This document shows positions 35,043 to 43,693 of a stretch of 64,000 nt of DNA, one piece after another. Within the stretch, counting starts at the first letter, position 1, and the number at the start of each line of letters is the position of its first letter. The notes beneath the pieces were generated by a model. That model did not search any database and had not been told where the DNA came from. It was given only the letters and a program-made list of their open reading frames with translations. The translations under genes and the position numbers were made by a program. Source of the stretch: Acetobacteraceae bacterium H6797 (GTDB lineage: Bacteria > Pseudomonadota > Alphaproteobacteria > Acetobacterales > Acetobacteraceae); the NCBI GenBank assembly GCA_015223225.1, contig JADFCQ010000002.1, forward strand, positions 248,001 to 312,000, read 5' to 3'.

Positions 35043-36203
35043 TCAGGCGGAAACGCACACCTGCCGCACGAGCCGCAGCAGCGCCTGGTCGCAGGCGGCC
35101 AGTTCCGATTCCGCGATCCATTCATCCGGCTGATGCGCCTGGGCGATATCGCCCGGCCCGCAGACGATGGCGGCGATGCCCGCCTCCTGGAAAAGCCCCG
35201 CCTCGGTCGCGTAGCTGACCTTGCCCGCGCCATCCCGCCCCGTCGCCGCCGCGACCATGGCGCGCAGCGGATGCTCGGCGGCCAGGGCCAGGGGCGGATA
35301 CCAGCAGGCAGGCTCCAGCCAGAGCCCCGTCGAGGGATCCACGGCCTTCATCGCGGGCTCGATGGCCGTGGCGATATGGGCGCGCATCCGCTCCAGCTCG
35401 GCGGGGGCCGAATCTTCCGGGATGGTGCGCCATTCCATGGTGAATTCGGCATGTTCCGGGATGATCGAGAATGATTCTCCCGCCCGGAACAGGCCCGCAT
35501 GGATGGTGCTGTGCGGCGGGTCGAAGCCCGGGTCGAAAGGCCCCTCGGCGGCGAAGCGACGGGCTTCCGCGGCAACCCAGGCGATGGCCTCGGCCGCCGC
35601 CTGCAGGGCATTCACCCCGCGCCCCGGCTGGCTCGAGTGGCCCGGCTTGCCCCGCGCCCTGCCCCGCACCACGAGCTTGCCCTTATGCGCCACGATCGGC
35701 GCCATCCCGCTCGGCTCGCCCACCACGCAGAAGGCCGGGCGGCAAGGCGCCTCGCCGAGCCGCTCGACGAGGCTGCGCGCGCCGGAGGCATCCACCTCCT
35801 CGTCATGGGTGAGGAAGAGATGCACCGGCCGGGCGAGCGGCATGGCGGCGATGGCGGGCACGGCGGCGAGGCAACTGGCGACGAAGCCCTTCATATCGGT
35901 CGTGCCACGCCCGTAGAGCCGCCCATTCTCGCGGCGCAGGCGCAGCGGGTCGCTGCTCCAGGTCTGGCCCTCCGTGGTGACGGTATCGACATGGCCCGAG
36001 AGCGCGAGCCCACCCTCCGTCATCGGGCCGATGATGGCGTGAAGATTGACCTTGCCCTCTCCGGCCCCCGGCAGCACCGCCACATGCGCCGCACCCTGGG
36101 CACGGAGGAAGGCGGCGGCATGTTCGATCAGCGCGAGATTGGAGCGATGGCTGGTCGTATCGAAGGCCACAAGCTCGGCGAGCATCCCGGCGGTGGAAAT
36201 CAT
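35043..36203 (-). CDS. argE: acetylornithine deacetylase-like M20 peptidase
   Basis: A 386-residue zinc metallohydrolase of the ArgE/DapE group. Metal and catalytic motifs are SGHVDTVT, GTTDMKGF and DEEVDASGA. ArgE removes the acetyl group of N2-acetylornithine to give ornithine. Alphaproteobacteria often use ArgJ instead, so some of these proteins may act on other N-acyl amino acids; the assignment to ornithine synthesis is therefore probable rather than certain. It follows a small unknown gene by 25 bp on the minus strand and is probably co-transcribed. Confidence 0.85.
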   Translation of the reverse strand: MISTAGMLAELVAFDTTSHRSNLALIEHAAAFLRAQGAAHVAVLPGAGEGKVNLHAIIGPMTEGGLALSGHVDTVTTEGQTWSSDPLRLRRENGRLYGRGTTDMKGFVASCLAAVPAIAAMPLARPVHLFLTHDEEVDASGARSLVERLGEAPCRPAFCVVGEPSGMAPIVAHKGKLVVRGRARGKPGHSSQPGRGVNALQAAAEAIAWVAAEARRFAAEGPFDPGFDPPHSTIHAGLFRAGESFSIIPEHAEFTMEWRTIPEDSAPAELERMRAHIATAIEPAMKAVDPSTGLWLEPACWYPPLALAAEHPLRAMVAAATGRDGAGKVSYATEAGLFQEAGIAAIVCGPGDIAQAHQPDEWIAESELAACDQALLRLVRQVCVSA

Positions 36204-36228
36204 GCGGCGCGGCCTTTCGCTGTATTCG

Positions 36229-36711
36229 TCAAGGACGCAGATAGGCGAATTCGGGGTCGCTCGTCAGTGCCTCGCGCAGGCAATGGCCGATGCCGGGCTC
36301 GACCAGCGCCGGCAGACCCTCCGGCGTCGTATCCACCGGCAGCAGCAGCGGCTGCACCGCATGGCCCATCACGCCGCCGAGCCAGATCGGCACCCGCTCG
36401 CCCTCCAGCCCCAGGATGAGCAGGCGGCAGCGGGGCGGCAGGCGGGCAAGTGCCGCCTCCACCGCATGCTTCGCCTTGCTCCGCTCGGCGACGCGGCGCA
36501 GCGCCCCGCCCTGCCAGGCCGCCCGCAGGCTTTCGGGCTCGGACACGCCCAGCAGGCAGAGATGCGCATCGGCCGCCGCGAGCGCCTCGAGCCTTGCGAC
36601 ATGGGCGCGCGGCATCCGCCCCAGGTCGACGACCAGGCAGACATAGCTCCGGGCACTGGCGGGCTTCAGATAGTCGAGCCCCGCCTCGGCCTTGTCTTGC
36701 TTCCAACCCAT
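36229..36711 (-). CDS. hypothetical protein
   Basis: A 160-residue soluble protein I do not recognise. It begins MGWKQDKAEAGLDYLKPAS and has alternating hydrophobic strands such as SYVCLVVDLG and CRLLILGLEGERVPIWLGG. No signal peptide or membrane segment is visible. GAGG lies 7 nt before the ATG and codon use matches neighbours, so it looks like a genuine gene. It precedes argE by 25 bp on the same strand, the only functional hint. Confidence 0.65.
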   Translation of the reverse strand: MGWKQDKAEAGLDYLKPASARSYVCLVVDLGRMPRAHVARLEALAAADAHLCLLGVSEPESLRAAWQGGALRRVAERSKAKHAVEAALARLPPRCRLLILGLEGERVPIWLGGVMGHAVQPLLLPVDTTPEGLPALVEPGIGHCLREALTSDPEFAYLRP

Positions 36712-36767
36712 GAAGGCGCCTCATGCGAGAGGGTCACGGGCCGTGCTGCGGCGTTTTCTGTTTGGCC

Positions 36768-36861
36768 GGGCGCCCGATGGGGCGCCCGACAAGTTCCACT
36801 CGGCCGCACCCCAGCGGGGCGCCCGGCGGGTCTACTGAGCCGAGCGCCCCAGGGGCGCCCG
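36768..36861. repeat. cluster of four GGGCGCCCG motifs
   Basis: GGGCGCCCG occurs at 36768-36776, 36780-36788, 36817-36825 and 36853-36861. Its core GGGCGCCC is self-complementary. The cluster lies in the 159-bp gap between acdS and the hypothetical gene, both on the minus strand, so it lies just past the acdS stop and could form alternative hairpins there. Confidence 0.7.
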
Positions 36862-36870
36862 GCGGGCGGG

Positions 36871-37887
36871 TCAATGCGTGAAGGCGTTGTGATAGGCGTT
36901 GAGCGCCGGCGCGCCGCCCAGATGCACATAGAGCACCTTCGAGCCCGGCGGGAATTCGCCATTCCGCGCCATGGCGATGAGCCCGGCGATGGACTTGCCC
37001 TCATAGACCGGGTCGGTGAGCATCGCCTCGAGGCTCGCGGCCATGCGGATGCCCGCGATGGTCTCGTCATCGGGCAGGCCGTAATCGGGGCCGGCGAAGC
37101 GCGGGTCGATGATGATCTCGTCGTCGCGGATCTCGCGGTTCAGCCCGATCAGATCGGCGGTCGCGCGGGCGATCTTGGTGACGGCGCGGCGCGTCATGTC
37201 CTCGTCGCAGGCGGTGTCGATGCCGATGAGCTTGCGCTTGCGGTCCTGCGCACCGAAGCCGACGACCATGCCGGCCTGGGTCGAACCCGTGCAGGTCGCG
37301 GTGATGACGGTGTCGAAGAAGATGCCCATCTGCTCTTCCTGGGCCGCGACCTCATCGGCGAAATGCACATAGCCCAGCCCGCCCAGCGGATGGTCAGAGG
37401 CACCAGCCGGGATCGCATAGGGCTTGCCACCCTCGCGGCGCACTTCCTCGAGCGCGTTTTCCCAGGTCTGCTTGACCTCGGTGGAATAGCCCTCGCCTTC
37501 CAGCACGGCCTTCGCGCCCATGAGGCGGGAGAGCAGGATATTGCCGACCTTGTCATAGGCCGGGTCTTCCCACTTGGTCCATTCCTCCTGCACCAGACGG
37601 CACTTCATGCCCAGCACGGCGGCGACGGCGGCCACCTGGCGGGTGTGGTTGGACTGGATATTGCCGATCGAGACCAGCGTGTCGCAGCCCTGGGCGAGGG
37701 CATCGGCAGCCAGCCATTCGAGCTTGCGCACCTTGTTCCCGCCGAAGGCGAGGCCGGAGGAGATGTCGTCGCGCTTCGCCCAGACCTCGACGCCGATCTC
37801 CTTCGAGAGGCGCTCCAGCTTGTGAATGGGCGAGGGCCAGAAGGCCAGCTGCTTGCGCGGAAACTTTGCTTCTAGATCGAGAGCCAC
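36871..37887 (-). CDS. acdS: 1-aminocyclopropane-1-carboxylate deaminase
   Basis: A 338-residue PLP enzyme that splits the plant ethylene precursor ACC into 2-oxobutyrate and ammonia. The PLP Lys is Lys52 in GGNKVRKLE, and the nucleophile Ser is in IQSNHTRQ. The residues that separate true ACC deaminases from D-cysteine desulfhydrases are kept: Tyr-Glu in VYEGKS and Leu in YVHLGG (Glu295 and Leu322 in the Pseudomonas enzyme). It is divergent from an Lrp-type gene that matches AcdR. This suggests a plant- or rhizosphere-associated lifestyle. Confidence 0.95.
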   Translation of the reverse strand: MALDLEAKFPRKQLAFWPSPIHKLERLSKEIGVEVWAKRDDISSGLAFGGNKVRKLEWLAADALAQGCDTLVSIGNIQSNHTRQVAAVAAVLGMKCRLVQEEWTKWEDPAYDKVGNILLSRLMGAKAVLEGEGYSTEVKQTWENALEEVRREGGKPYAIPAGASDHPLGGLGYVHFADEVAAQEEQMGIFFDTVITATCTGSTQAGMVVGFGAQDRKRKLIGIDTACDEDMTRRAVTKIARATADLIGLNREIRDDEIIIDPRFAGPDYGLPDDETIAGIRMAASLEAMLTDPVYEGKSIAGLIAMARNGEFPPGSKVLYVHLGGAPALNAYHNAFTH

Positions 37888-38029
37888 CGTTAAACCCCGT
37901 TCTGTATCAACGGCTTGGATGGTATGACAGGCCGGCGGCGATGTGCTTTCTAAGTTCAGGCTTTTTTCGCCCCCTTCTTTACCTCAATATAGCCACGGCA
38001 TCTTTTCCATCACCAAAATCGGCTTTTAT

Positions 38030-38521
38030 GTGAAGAATCTTCAGAACGAAAATGCGCCCGCCCGCGAATTGAGCGCGATCGACCGGCGCATCCTCCGGCT
38101 GCTCCAGCGCAACGGGCGGATGAGCAATGCCGAACTGGCCAAGGAGGTCGGGCTGAGCCCCGCCGCCTGCTGGAACCACACGAGGCGGCTCTTCGACGAA
38201 GGCGTCATCAAGGGCGTGCATGCGCTAGTCGATCCGCAGGCGGTGCAGCGGGGCACGCTCGTGCTGGTGGGCGTCGTGCTCGACCGCTCCACCCCCGACA
38301 CCTTCGCCGCCTTCGAGGAAGCGGCGCGGGCGATGAACCAGGTGCTGGAATGCGTGCTGGTGGCCGGCGAGGTGGATTACTTCATGAAGATCCGGGTGAA
38401 GGATCTTCCGGCCTTCAACCGCCTGCACACCGAAAGGCTGATCGCCATGCCCGGCGTCCGCCAGGTGCGGACCTTCTTCGTGATGAACGAGGTGAAGATG
38501 GACGGGCTGCTGCCGCTCTGA
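38030..38521 (+). CDS. acdR: Lrp/AsnC-family regulator, AcdR-like
   Basis: A regulator of 163 residues from GTG 38030; the frame is open back to an ATG at 37943, but the extra 29 residues do not look like the family and 163 is the usual length. The N-terminal helix-turn-helix (AIDRRILRLLQRNGRMSNAEL, shortened to ILRLLQRNGR, then VGLSPAACWNHTRRL) is followed by the ligand-sensing domain with GEVDYFMKIRV. Divergent placement next to acdS is the standard acdR arrangement; AcdR activates acdS in the presence of ACC in known species. The 142-bp A/T-richer gap between them holds both promoters. Confidence 0.85.
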   Translation: MKNLQNENAPARELSAIDRRILRLLQRNGRMSNAELAKEVGLSPAACWNHTRRLFDEGVIKGVHALVDPQAVQRGTLVLVGVVLDRSTPDTFAAFEEAARAMNQVLECVLVAGEVDYFMKIRVKDLPAFNRLHTERLIAMPGVRQVRTFFVMNEVKMDGLLPL

Positions 38522-38581
38522 ACGCCACCCAGCCCCACTTCGCGCGCCGGTTGGATCGGCGGCCGAACTGCATTAAATCCG

Positions 38582-39739
38582 ATGGTTATGGACATGGCCC
38601 CTCCGCCCCAACCCGCGATCGACCACCAGCACATCGTCTTCCCCCAGGGGCTGACGCTGGATTGCGGCGAGTTGGTCGCGCCGATGCGGGTCGCCTATCG
38701 CACCTATGGCGCGCTGAACGCGGCGCGGAACAATGCCATCCTCGTCTGCCACGCGCTGACGGGCGACCAGTATGTGGCCGAGACCCATCCGCTGACCGGC
38801 AAGCCCGGCTGGTGGTCGAATATCGTGGGGGCGGGCAAGCAGATCGACACCGACCGCTTCTTCGTCATCTGCGCCAATGTCCTGGGCGGCTGCATGGGCT
38901 CCTCCGGCCCGCGCGAGATGCGCACGGCGCCCGATGGCAGCGAACGGCCCTGGGGCGTCGATTTCCCGCCCGTGACCATCCGCGACATGGTCCGCGCCCA
39001 GAAGATGCTGGTCGACCATCTCGGCATCCCCAAGCTCATGGCCGTCATCGGCGGCTCCATGGGCGGCATGCAGGTGCTGGAATGGGCCGCGACCTATCCG
39101 GAAATGGTCTTCGCCGCCGCCCCGATCGCGACGGCCGCCTATCACTCGGCGCAGAACATTGCCTTCCATGAGGTGGGCCGCGCCGCCATCCATTCCGACC
39201 CGGATTACAAGGGCGGGCGCTATTGGGAGGAGGATCGCATCCCCGCCCAGGGCCTCTCCGTCGCCCGCATGGTCGCCCATATCACCTATCTCTCGGAACA
39301 GGCGCTGACGCGGAAATTCGGCCGCAAGCTGCGCGGCGCCAATGCGCTGACCTTCCTGGAAGACGTCTTCGAGGTGGAGAGCTACCTGCGTTACCAGGGC
39401 AGCACCTTCGTCAACCGCTTCGACGCCAATTCCTATCTCACCATCACCCGCGCGATGGATTACTTCGACCTCGCCAAGGAATATGGCGGCGACCTGGCCG
39501 GGGCCTTCAAGGGCACGAAGACGCGCTTCTTCCTCGCCTCCTTCGACAGCGACTGGCTCTTCCCCACCGCCCAGTCGCGCGACATCGTCCGCGCGCTGAA
39601 CCGGGCGGCGGCCAATGTCTCCTTCGTCGAGATCAAGTCCGACAAGGGGCACGACGCCTTCCTGCTCGACGAGCCGGTCTTCCACGCGGCGCTGGGCGGC
39701 TTCATCAATGGCGCGGCCGAGAAGATGGGCGTCGCCTGA
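38582..39739 (+). CDS. metX: homoserine O-acyltransferase (MetX)
   Basis: A 385-residue alpha/beta hydrolase-fold enzyme that acylates homoserine in methionine synthesis. The nucleophile Ser is in [12 protein letters not shown], the Asp in FDSDWLFP and the His in KGHDAFL. Whether it uses acetyl- or succinyl-CoA cannot be read securely from sequence. In many proteobacteria metW follows directly; here a phosphatase gene follows instead. Several start codons are close together (38582, 38588, 38594) with no clear ribosome-binding site. Confidence 0.93.
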   Translation: MVMDMAPPPQPAIDHQHIVFPQGLTLDCGELVAPMRVAYRTYGALNAARNNAILVCHALTGDQYVAETHPLTGKPGWWSNIVGAGKQIDTDRFFVICANVLGGCMGSSGPREMRTAPDGSERPWGVDFPPVTIRDMVRAQKMLVDHLGIPKLMAVIGGSMGGMQVLEWAATYPEMVFAAAPIATAAYHSAQNIAFHEVGRAAIHSDPDYKGGRYWEEDRIPAQGLSVARMVAHITYLSEQALTRKFGRKLRGANALTFLEDVFEVESYLRYQGSTFVNRFDANSYLTITRAMDYFDLAKEYGGDLAGAFKGTKTRFFLASFDSDWLFPTAQSRDIVRALNRAAANVSFVEIKSDKGHDAFLLDEPVFHAALGGFINGAAEKMGVA

Positions 39740-39840
39740 ACCGGTAATGGTCATCTAATGACCGGGGCCTGTCACGCGGCGATCATCGCGCGGTAACCTC
39801 GCCGGGGGCAGAATGCCGCCCCTTTCGCGTGAGGTTCGCC

Positions 39841-41433
39841 ATGCCCGGCTCGGCTGCCCGCCATATCATCGACCTTTCCCGCCGCGGGTTGCTGCGCGGC
39901 GGATTGGCCGCCGCCGCCCTGGCCGCGCTCGCCACGCCGACGCGCCGCCTCTGGGCCGCCCCCCGCTTCGCGAGCGATCCCTTCTCCCTTGGCGTGGCCT
40001 CCGGCGACCCGCTGCCCGATGGCGTGGTGATCTGGACACGCCTCGCGCCCGAGCCGCTCACCGGCGGTGGCATGCCGCATGTGGCCGTGGAGGTGAATTG
40101 GGAAATCGCCGCCGACGAGACCTTCCAGCGCATCGCGGGCAAAGGCACGGCCCTGGCCCGGCCGGAACTGGGCCATGCGGTGCATGTGGAGGTCTCGGGC
40201 CTCGCCCCCGCCACGCCCTATTTCTATCGCTTCACCGTGGGCGACGCGGTGAGCCGCGTCGGCCGCACCCGCACCGCGCCACCGCTGGACGCCATGCCGG
40301 GGCGGATGCGCTTTATCTCCGCCGGCTGCCAGAATTACGAGCATGGCTATTTCACCGCCTGGCGCCATATCGCCGAGGAAGCCGAGATCGACTGCGTCTT
40401 CCATTATGGCGACTATATCTATGAAGGCGGCGAGCAATCGGGCCATCCCCGGCGGCATCAAGGCGGCGAGACCTATTCGCTCGACGATTACCGCAATCGC
40501 TACGCGCTCTATAAGCTCGACCCGGATCTCGCGGCGGCCCACGCCGCCCACCCCTTCCTGACATCCTTCGACGATCACGAAGTCGACAACAACTGGACGG
40601 GCAGCGTCAGCGAGGAGGATGGCACGACGCGCAGCCACATCGTGGTGCCGCCCGAGATCTTCGCCTTGCGCAAGCAGGCGGCCTTCCAGGCCTGGTACGA
40701 GAACAGCCCCGTCCGCCGCGCCCTTCTGCCGCGCGGGCCGGAGATCACCGCCTGGCGCGCGCTGCGCTATGGCCGGCTGGTGGATGTCGCCGTGCTCGAC
40801 ACGCGTTCCTATCGCGACGACCAGCCCTGTGGCGACGGCACCAAGGCGCCCTGCGCGGCGGTTTCCAATCCTCAGGCGCAGGTGCTCGGCCCTCGGCAGG
40901 AGGCCTGGCTGAAGGAGCGGCTCACCGCCTCCCCCGCCACCTGGAAAGTCCTGGCCCAGCAGGTGCCGATGATGCGCCGGGACTATGGCCATGGCAGCGA
41001 GGAGGCCTTCGCCATGGATAAATGGGACGGCTACCCCGCCGCCCGCCAGCGCCTCTTCGACCATATCGACGCGCATGGCGTGAAGAATGTCTGCGTCCTG
41101 ACCGGCGACGTGCACAGCGCCTGGGCCGGCACGCTGCGCAAGGATTTCCGCGACCCGCGGAGCGCCGCGGTAGGCATCGAGTTCATCGCCAGTTCCATCA
41201 CCTCCAATGGCGACGGTTCCGAGACGCTGGGCAGCACGGCGCGGCTGATGGCCCACAATCCGCATATCGCCTTCTTCAACAATCGGCGGGGCTACACGCT
41301 CCATGAAGCGACCGCCGGGCGGATGGAAACCATCTACCGCGCCGTCGATTACGTCTCCCGCCCAGGGGCCGGGCGAGAGGACAAGGGGCGCTTCATTGTC
41401 GAGACGGGGACAAATCTGCTGGAGAAAGCCTGA
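39841..41433 (+). CDS. phoD: alkaline phosphatase D (PhoD)
   Basis: A 530-residue secreted metallophosphatase with a twin-arginine signal (SRRGLLRGGLAAAALAAL, cleavage near RLWAA). PhoD landmarks are GVASGDPLPDGVVIWTRLAP, shortened to GVASGDPLPD, then HYGDYIYE, TSFDDHEVDNNW and TGDVHSAW, which hold the Fe/Ca ligands. It hydrolyses phosphomonoesters and diesters in the periplasm or outside. ATG 39841 has GAGG 7 nt upstream and is preferred over GTG 39829. No pho box was recognised in the short upstream gap. Confidence 0.93.
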   Translation: MPGSAARHIIDLSRRGLLRGGLAAAALAALATPTRRLWAAPRFASDPFSLGVASGDPLPDGVVIWTRLAPEPLTGGGMPHVAVEVNWEIAADETFQRIAGKGTALARPELGHAVHVEVSGLAPATPYFYRFTVGDAVSRVGRTRTAPPLDAMPGRMRFISAGCQNYEHGYFTAWRHIAEEAEIDCVFHYGDYIYEGGEQSGHPRRHQGGETYSLDDYRNRYALYKLDPDLAAAHAAHPFLTSFDDHEVDNNWTGSVSEEDGTTRSHIVVPPEIFALRKQAAFQAWYENSPVRRALLPRGPEITAWRALRYGRLVDVAVLDTRSYRDDQPCGDGTKAPCAAVSNPQAQVLGPRQEAWLKERLTASPATWKVLAQQVPMMRRDYGHGSEEAFAMDKWDGYPAARQRLFDHIDAHGVKNVCVLTGDVHSAWAGTLRKDFRDPRSAAVGIEFIASSITSNGDGSETLGSTARLMAHNPHIAFFNNRRGYTLHEATAGRMETIYRAVDYVSRPGAGREDKGRFIVETGTNLLEKA

Positions 41434-41568
41434 TCGCCGCCGGGGGTGCAACGCGGCGGGCCAGGGCCCATAATGCGGCCGTATGGTGCATGATCCCTTC
41501 CGCCTCAAGACCCACCGCAGCCCTATCGCCACGCTCGCCTCACGGAAATTCGCCCCGGGGGCACCGTC

Positions 41569-42582
41569 ATGATCTGGATAATGGCCGGCGCCTTGGCCCT
41601 GATGTTGCTTCTGGGCTTGGGCTACGGCTTCACCCGGCTCTCGCCCGCGCAGATCAGGCGGGCAATGGCCGTCTTCGCCGTTCTGGCGGCGGTTGGTATC
41701 ATCGTACTTGTTCTGACCTTGGGCCGGGGTGTGCCGGCCATCGCTATGGGGAGCGTCATCGTGGCACTTCTGGGTTCGATTTTCGGCTTCTTTTCCCGCA
41801 GGGATAAGGATGCCGGTTCCCGGCCGCTCAGCCTCTCGGGCGATTCGGTCATCAAGACGGCCATGTTGAAGGCGCAGTACGATCGGCGGCGCGGCCTGGT
41901 CTCCTGCACCGTCGTCAGCGGCTATTTCACCGGCCGTGAACTGGGCCAGATGAGCCTGGGCGACCTGCTGAGCCTCTTCGGCGAATGCCAGGAGAAGGAC
42001 CCTGACAGCCTACCGGTGCTCGTCGCCTGGCTCGACCGCTTCCATCGCGGCTGGGAAAACTCCCTGACCGCCAAGTCCGCGGTTGTCGCTCCGGCTCCGG
42101 CCAAGAACACGGCCAAGATCAGCATGCCCCCGGCCGCGAAGCCGGCCAACGCGGTCATCGCGGTGGCACCCGCCGGGGCCGTGGCCACGGTAGCGCCCGC
42201 CAAGGATGAAGAGGCCAAGGAAGGGGCTGCTCCGGCCAAGAGCAAGGCCAAGATCAGCATGCCCCCGGCTGTGAAGCCCGCCAATGCGGTCATCGCGGTG
42301 GCACCCGCCGGTGCCGTGGCCACTATCTCGGCCACGCCGGAGGGGGAGGCCGATGAAGACGCGGAGGATGCGGCCGAGCCCCCGAGCAACGAGCCGTCCA
42401 TGCCCGTCGAGGAGGCGCTCGAACTGCTCGGCCTGGATGCCTCGGCCGATGCCGATGCCGTCCGCCGCGCCTATCGCCTCAAGATGCGCGACGTCCATCC
42501 CGACAAGGGCGGCACGGAGGAGCAGGCCGCTAAGCTCTTCGGCGCCCGAACCGCGCTGCTGCGCCGGCCAAAGGGATCGTGA
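41569..42582 (+). CDS. membrane-anchored J-domain protein
   Basis: A 337-residue protein with two N-terminal membrane segments (about residues 1-20 and 30-70), a conserved cytosolic block (residues about 95-165, TAMLKAQYDRRRGLVSCTV, GQMSLGDLLSLF), a low-complexity Ala/Pro/Lys linker and a C-terminal J domain with HPDKGG near residue 309. The C-terminal J domain would recruit DnaK to the inner membrane, as in DjlA- or Tim14-like proteins. The linker contains an internal duplication (see 42112-42323). Function otherwise unknown. Confidence 0.85.
   Translation: MIWIMAGALALMLLLGLGYGFTRLSPAQIRRAMAVFAVLAAVGIIVLVLTLGRGVPAIAMGSVIVALLGSIFGFFSRRDKDAGSRPLSLSGDSVIKTAMLKAQYDRRRGLVSCTVVSGYFTGRELGQMSLGDLLSLFGECQEKDPDSLPVLVAWLDRFHRGWENSLTAKSAVVAPAPAKNTAKISMPPAAKPANAVIAVAPAGAVATVAPAKDEEAKEGAAPAKSKAKISMPPAVKPANAVIAVAPAGAVATISATPEGEADEDAEDAAEPPSNEPSMPVEEALELLGLDASADADAVRRAYRLKMRDVHPDKGGTEEQAAKLFGARTALLRRPKGS
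42112..42323 (+). repeat. 77-bp direct duplication inside the J-domain gene
   Basis: Bases 42112-42188 recur at 42247-42323 with five differences in 77, and the period is 135 bp. It encodes AKISMPPA-KPANAVIAVAPAGAVAT twice in the linker. The in-frame period and the few differences, several silent, suggest a recent duplication. Confidence 0.92.
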
Positions 42583-42613
42583 AGAGATTATTGTCGCCGA
42601 AGCAGTTACACCC

Positions 42614-42632
42614 CGCGCGACCGCGCGTTTTT
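42614..42632 (+). terminator. intrinsic terminator after the J-domain gene
   Basis: A 5-bp stem CGCGC-GACC-GCGCG is followed at once by five T. It begins 31 bp after the stop and could end the J-domain transcript before galU. Confidence 0.55.
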
Positions 42633-42662
42633 CTACGGTTGAGCTTCGCAGAGAGGATACAA

Positions 42663-42712
42663 CCGGGCCGATGTCTGTTTTTGCCGGGATAGGCAAAAAA
42701 ATCACGGCCCGG
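42663..42712. promoter_or_regulatory. nested inverted repeats upstream of galU
   Basis: An outer pair CCGGGCC/GGCCCGG (42663-42669, 42706-42712) encloses an inner pair TTTTTGCC/GGCAAAAA (42678-42685, 42692-42699) with a 6-nt loop and an 8/6-nt internal loop. As RNA this would be a 15-bp two-part hairpin about 107 bp before galU. It may be a regulatory leader or a second terminator; no known riboswitch was recognised. Confidence 0.5.
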
Positions 42713-42819
42713 CTGGATTGCGGAAACAGAGGCCGCCGTGGCACTTCTGCTCCTGCCACAATCCAACCTCACATCTGCGCTGTGATGTCTGGGTCCATCA
42801 TTGGGAGGCTAGTCGAGTT

Positions 42820-43686
42820 GTGAAGCCCTTGAAAAAAGCCGTCCTGCCGGTGGCAGGCCTCGGCACCCGATTCCTCCCGACCACCAAGGCTCTGGCGAAG
42901 GAAATGCTGCCGGTCGTCGACAAGCCGCTCATCCAATACGCGGTGGAAGAGGCGCGCGCCGCCGGTATCGAGCAGTTCTGCTTCATCACCGGCCGCGGCA
43001 AGACGGCGATTGTCGAACATTTCGATGTCGCCTACGAACTCGAGCGCACCCTCGAGGAGCGCGGCAAGCATGACGTGCTGGCCAGCCTTCGCAGCCAGGC
43101 CCTGCCGCCCGGCAGCATCAACACGGTGCGCCAGCAGGTTCCGATGGGCCTCGGCCATGCCATCTGGTGCGCCCGGGCCTTCATCGGCGAAGACCCCTTC
43201 GCGATCCTGCTGCCCGATGACCTGATGCTCTGCGAGACGCCCTGCACCCAGCAGCTGGCCGAAGCCTATTACGAGACGGGCGGCAATGTCGTGGCCATCG
43301 AGGAAGTCCCGATGGAGCGCGTGAAGAATTACGGCGTGCTCGATATCGCCGAAGACAAGGGCAAGCTCGTCTCGGTCAAGGGCCTCGTCGAGAAGCCGCC
43401 GGTCGAATACGCGCCGTCCAACCTGACCGTCATCGGCCGCTATGTGCTGATGCCGCAGGTCATCGAGTATCTGGCGCGCATGGAGCGTGGCGCGGGTGGC
43501 GAGGTCCAGCTGACGGACGCCATGGCCAAGCTCATCCCGCACCAGCCTTTCCATGGTGTGCGCTACGAGGGCCGTCGCTTCGATTGCGGCGACAAGGCCG
43601 GCTATCTCGAGGCGCAGATCGCCTTCGCGCTCAAGCGCGCCGACATGGCGCCCGCGGTGCGCGAATTCCTTCCTAAGTATCGGTGA
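42820..43686 (+). CDS. galU: UTP-glucose-1-phosphate uridylyltransferase
   Basis: A 288-residue enzyme that makes UDP-glucose from UTP and glucose-1-phosphate. The nucleotide-binding start AVLPVAGLGTRFLPTTKALAKEMLPVVDKP, here shown as GLGTRFLPTTKA and KEMLPVVDKP, is diagnostic. I use GTG 42820, with GGGAGG upstream at a somewhat long 11 nt; the longer open frame runs into the structured leader. It opens a three-gene set (galU, ugd, phosphohexomutase) spaced by 7 and 15 bp that feeds polysaccharide synthesis. Confidence 0.95.
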   Translation: MKPLKKAVLPVAGLGTRFLPTTKALAKEMLPVVDKPLIQYAVEEARAAGIEQFCFITGRGKTAIVEHFDVAYELERTLEERGKHDVLASLRSQALPPGSINTVRQQVPMGLGHAIWCARAFIGEDPFAILLPDDLMLCETPCTQQLAEAYYETGGNVVAIEEVPMERVKNYGVLDIAEDKGKLVSVKGLVEKPPVEYAPSNLTVIGRYVLMPQVIEYLARMERGAGGEVQLTDAMAKLIPHQPFHGVRYEGRRFDCGDKAGYLEAQIAFALKRADMAPAVREFLPKYR

Positions 43687-43693
43687 GGACTGA

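Noticed and set aside
36871-37887. D-cysteine desulfhydrase as the identity of the PLP enzyme
   Set aside because: The Glu and Leu diagnostic of ACC deaminase are both present and an AcdR-like gene is divergent.
39772-41532. A 586-residue open frame antisense to phoD
   Set aside because: Shadow of a well-supported gene, with composition unlike neighbouring proteins.
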